Origin: Gossypium raimondii
Taxonomy: Eukaryota > Streptophyta > Magnoliopsida > Malvales > Malvaceae
Length of the DNA stretch: 64,000 nucleotides
Assembly (NCBI RefSeq): GCF_025698545.1
Contig: NC_068570.1
Coordinates: forward strand, 56,315,924-56,379,923
Direction of reading: 5' to 3'
Shown here: piece after piece, positions 60,886 through 64,000 of the stretch
How the letters are laid out: each line of letters begins with the position of its first letter
Numbering within the stretch: position 1 is the first letter of the stretch
The notes under the pieces: model-generated
What the model was told of the DNA's origin: nothing
The model's database searches: none
The model's input: only the letters and a program-made list of their open reading frames with translations
Made by a program: the position numbers and the translations under genes

Positions 60886-62989
60886 AACCCCCAGAAATTT
60901 TGTTTTTCCCCTTAGCCAAGCCATGGGTTGTAGGGCTTAGTTTTTAAGAGGCATCTTTAGCTTTGCGTGTAGGCTACCTATTCACTCTTGCTAATAAAAA
61001 TCAAATCTTGTTAGTACTGCAAGTGTACATATTTATTATTACTTTAAATCAAGTAGGCATAGAGATGGCAGTGGTAGATTTTTGCTTAAAGGTTTTAAAG
61101 GGTTTTGAGTAAAAATATTAAGTCTTACAACTAGCAAGTAAATACGAATGTAGGTAAAAAAAAAAAAAACGAATCAAGGATCAACATTGGAGGATGGAGT
61201 TTTGGTTCCATTTTTCCTTCATTCTTCTTGTATATATTTTTATTGTTTGATAATTTGAAGTAAGAGTAGGGATGTTATTTGTATTATTCTTTATTTATGA
61301 TATGTAATTATAGCACGTTGAGGTTAAAATGCAAATATTAAGAAAATTTAACCAGTTCATGTTTAAAAGATTTAATACAAGGGATGTATTACATAACATC
61401 TAATTAAGTTATATTAGATTATCATATGCCTATAATATAGGTGAAAAATAAATTTTTGTAATAATTTTAATACATTCATAATGAAACGAAAATAAAAAAA
61501 AGATTTCGTACATAGTTGTTTATTAACGCAGTTCGAAAACTCTTATTCTATTGAGCCTCGTTCAGTGAAGGTTTCATTGTACAATTGATGAAGTAATTGC
61601 GACCTCAATAGTTAGTCCCAACTTCTTACAAAAGGTTAACCTCTCACAAAGAATGTCTACTAATTGAATTAAGAGAAAAATAATCAAGCAATTCGGCATA
61701 ATGCTCTCCACAAGATGCATAAAAATTATCCGCCCTTGATAATTTATAACTATCCATAAAAGTTATCTCTTGAATGAGAGAGGAATGGCTTAGGGACAAT
61801 TAACTAAAGTTTATAGTTCATTTAAATCTCAAAATTATATACAAACTTTTTTTAGACATGAATATTGATTTAATATGTAATTCGATATGTAAATTTAATT
61901 TTTAAAATTAAATATATTAAAATTTAATTCTCATCTAGTTTTCAAAATTCATTAACACTATAAATATTTTATTTATCCTTTACATTCGAAAAGATCTAGG
62001 GTTTGTTTGAACAACACAATATAATTGAATGAAAGTATAATTACTAGAGTAGTAATTACAAAACTTATACTCTCTTGTAATTACAACAAATTGTAATTCA
62101 TTACGTTATATGTAATTTTATTTAATTATTCTAGCATTTCATATTTCTTGGACTATTTCCTCTTTAACATTTAACAAATACTCATTGTCATCGTCTGTTC
62201 CTTGATAGAGTTATTCATCATCCGAATCGAATGTGTATTATTAATATTATCAAGATATTTTTTATCATGTACTCTTCAACTTATGGATCATCTCAATTCT
62301 ACATACGAATAAAGTTATGAAGTATGCAATATGCTAATACGTATGATCCAAGCTTTTTTTTTATGCTTTATTGAGTCGATGTTAATATGAGAAATTGTTT
62401 TTTAGAACAAAATTCTTCTCAATCACATTTTGAAGTTTTAAATGACTCAAATTAAAGAGTTTGTGAGATGTTTTTAGTGCTTGTGTCTGGTTCTATTATT
62501 TCAAATGGTATTGGACCCCATTATATGGGCAACAAGAAGTACGTAAGGACTGCTACGTGAGTTGCCACGCTAACATAGCTAAAAGATTAATGTTTTAGTC
62601 AATATTTTCATTAAAAATGTGATTTGACTATGGTTTAAAAGCTTGATGGTCAAATTTAGCTCAAAAAAAGAATAAGGTTTAAATTGATAAAAGATGCAAA
62701 TGTTGAGGGTTAAATTTGATATTATACCTTTATTTATTTATTTACTATGATGAAACATAGGAAATGGAATAAGGATGAAAGCCTTAACTTCCAATACAGA
62801 GGGTGCTCTAGATTTTCAAGCAAAACAAACATATGATAACACATAAGAAGGTAGGGACCTTGGTTAAACAATGATAGCAGTTGCTCTCAAATTTATTACA
62901 GCATTACTAGTAGTGCAACCAACGATGAACATATATCACATTATTATTCTACGTTTTGACAGCCGAAGCAACACCATTTCGATCAATAG
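60886..62989. other. Spacer between convergent SPT6L and metacaspase genes
   Basis: Contains the SPT6L 3' UTR (possible poly(A) signal AATAAA near 60993), AT-rich sequence and a dispersed repeat at 62270-62530. No gene was seen. Confidence 0.55.
62270..62530 (+). repeat. Dispersed repeat shared with 5385-5650
   Basis: Colinear motifs with the copy near the left end of the window, including TTAGAACAA, AATTAAAGAGTTTGTGAG, and AAATGGTATTGGACCCCAT. Confidence 0.55.
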
Positions 62990-64000
62990 TTAAGCAACCT
63001 CACCCAAGAAATCTGCATCTAAATCGGCATTACTGCAATAAAGGCAAGGGGTTTGATCAAATCCATTTTGCTTCAAAATATCTCGAGCTTTCGTCACAAG
63101 ATCCTTATTGCTGATTTTAACATATCCTCCCATAGATACTTTCACCACTGCATCGGTAAACGCCCCATACGAGTTTCCGTCGAGGACCACGTCGAATGAT
63201 GTCTCGTATGCTTCACACCCACTTACCAATATCCCTTTATCTTCATGTGGCTGCAAACCCAATAACCCCTTTTGCTTTGCAGCTTCGTGATTGAATTTGA
63301 GAGACACAATATCCCTTCCGAAGAATCCAAAAAACTGCTCCGCTATGTTTGTTGCTTGGTGGGCAGCATCTGATACTAGGTCTATGATATCATGTATGAC
63401 AGGAAATTCAATGCTCTTACCCCGAGTTATACACTCCGGTGATTTTTCGCCCTTCCGTAAAGTGTTGGGTCCGATTTGTTCTTTCTCTTTGTCGATGAGA
63501 CCACCGCTGTGGCACGAATCTGAAAGGATCGTGAAGTTTACTCTTTCGGGTAGTTGGTTAACTAAATCCCTGAAATCCACGTCTGTGCAAACAGTATAAT
63601 TAATTAGTTGTAACATATACATATGCATGGATGCAATGGGAAATTAAAAGCTAGGCGTAGGCTTACCAGTGATAAGATTAAAATCGCAAGGCACGATAGC
63701 TTCATCCAGTCTGAGAGGCTGACCGGGTTTCAAAACAGGAACAGCTGTTCCGTGTCCACTAAAGTAGAAGAACAGGACATCTCCTGGTCTAGCAGTTTTC
63801 ACCATTTCATAAAGTGCAGCCTTAATTTTTATACCCGTAGGCATAGCGCATGAGCCTGGTATATAATTATCAGTCAGCACCTTAATAAAATGTCGATCAA
63901 AGTTAAACCTTTTCATAATCAACCTTCTTATGTTCTCCACATCATTTATGCATCCTTTCAGGTTGTAAGGGGTCTTTGGGTAATTACAACCCACAAGAAC
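62990..64000 (-). CDS. MC9: Type II metacaspase (MC9-like), 5' end beyond the window
   Basis: Two exons on the minus strand are visible, 64000-63667 (open at the edge) and 63582-62990, joined in frame: 111 codons plus one base, then 196 codons and stop. The p20 part begins VLVGCNYPKTPYNLKGCIND and carries the catalytic His in FYFSGHGT and the catalytic Cys in LSDSCHSGGLIDKEKEQIG. A short linker leads to the p10 part (GILVSGCEAYETS, GAFTDAVVKV). The p20-p10 linker is short, as in Arabidopsis MC9, not the long linker of MC4-8. Metacaspases are Lys/Arg-specific cysteine proteases; MC9 acts at acidic pH, without calcium, in xylem-cell autolysis (family knowledge). Only about 10-20 N-terminal codons should be missing. 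The gene is tail-to-tail with SPT6L. Confidence 0.95.

Noticed and set aside
60511-60924. Minus-strand ORFs rich in Thr/Pro/His opposite the last SPT6L exon
   Set aside because: They are shadows of the Gly/Ser/Trp repeats on the coding strand.
1-64000. Prokaryotic features (operons, Shine-Dalgarno sites, CRISPR arrays, integrons)
   Set aside because: Eukaryotic gene structure throughout; no regularly spaced short repeats and no polycistronic arrangement.

Overview
This is a plant nuclear window. It is AT-rich, the genes carry GT-AG introns, and the proteins include plant families (GAMYB with a miR159 site, a type II metacaspase, SPT6-like with a GW tail). The style of the dispersed repeats suggests a Malvaceae genome, possibly cotton (Gossypium); that species guess is inference from memory and was not tested.

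Layout, left to right. 1-382 (-): first exon of an ER Hsp70 (HSP70-17/HYOU1 type), with a compact promoter carrying ACGT-core elements like those of the unfolded-protein response. 620-7050: repeat-rich spacer with one tRNA-Glu(UUC). 7112-10164 (+): a SUN-domain nuclear-envelope protein. 14510-18258 (+): a type I inositol polyphosphate 5-phosphatase. 19279-21389 (-): GET1/WRB, the receptor for tail-anchored protein insertion, with an expanded N-terminus. 24300-24872 (+): a broken DUF4408/DUF761-like gene. 27439-29966 (+): GAMYB (MYB33/65 type). 33234-35180 (-) and 45365-47311 (-): two nearly identical DNAJC2/ZRF1 (GlsA-type) genes. 38199-43412 (-): SAC3 family protein C, lying between them. 52286-60885 (+): full-length SPT6-like elongation factor in 17 coding exons. 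62990-64000 (-): type II metacaspase (MC9-like), cut by the right edge.

The genes are ordinary nuclear housekeeping and regulatory genes and do not form one pathway. Several neighbour pairs (SUN with the 5-phosphatase, GAMYB with the ZRF1-type gene) match gene order I recall from Arabidopsis, so the order looks ancestral. The unusual part is 32.9-51 kb. There a ZRF1 gene was duplicated with both reading frames intact. A third fragment, covering only the 5' leader/intron region, sits directly upstream of the SAC3C start codon. The second gene's leader intron has gained an hAT-like insertion and three diverged ~300-bp tandem repeats. Exon joins were worked out by hand from reading frame and GT-AG signals; every listed multi-exon CDS keeps frame across all joins. 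I found no prokaryotic-type system, no CRISPR array and no intact transposon coding region.
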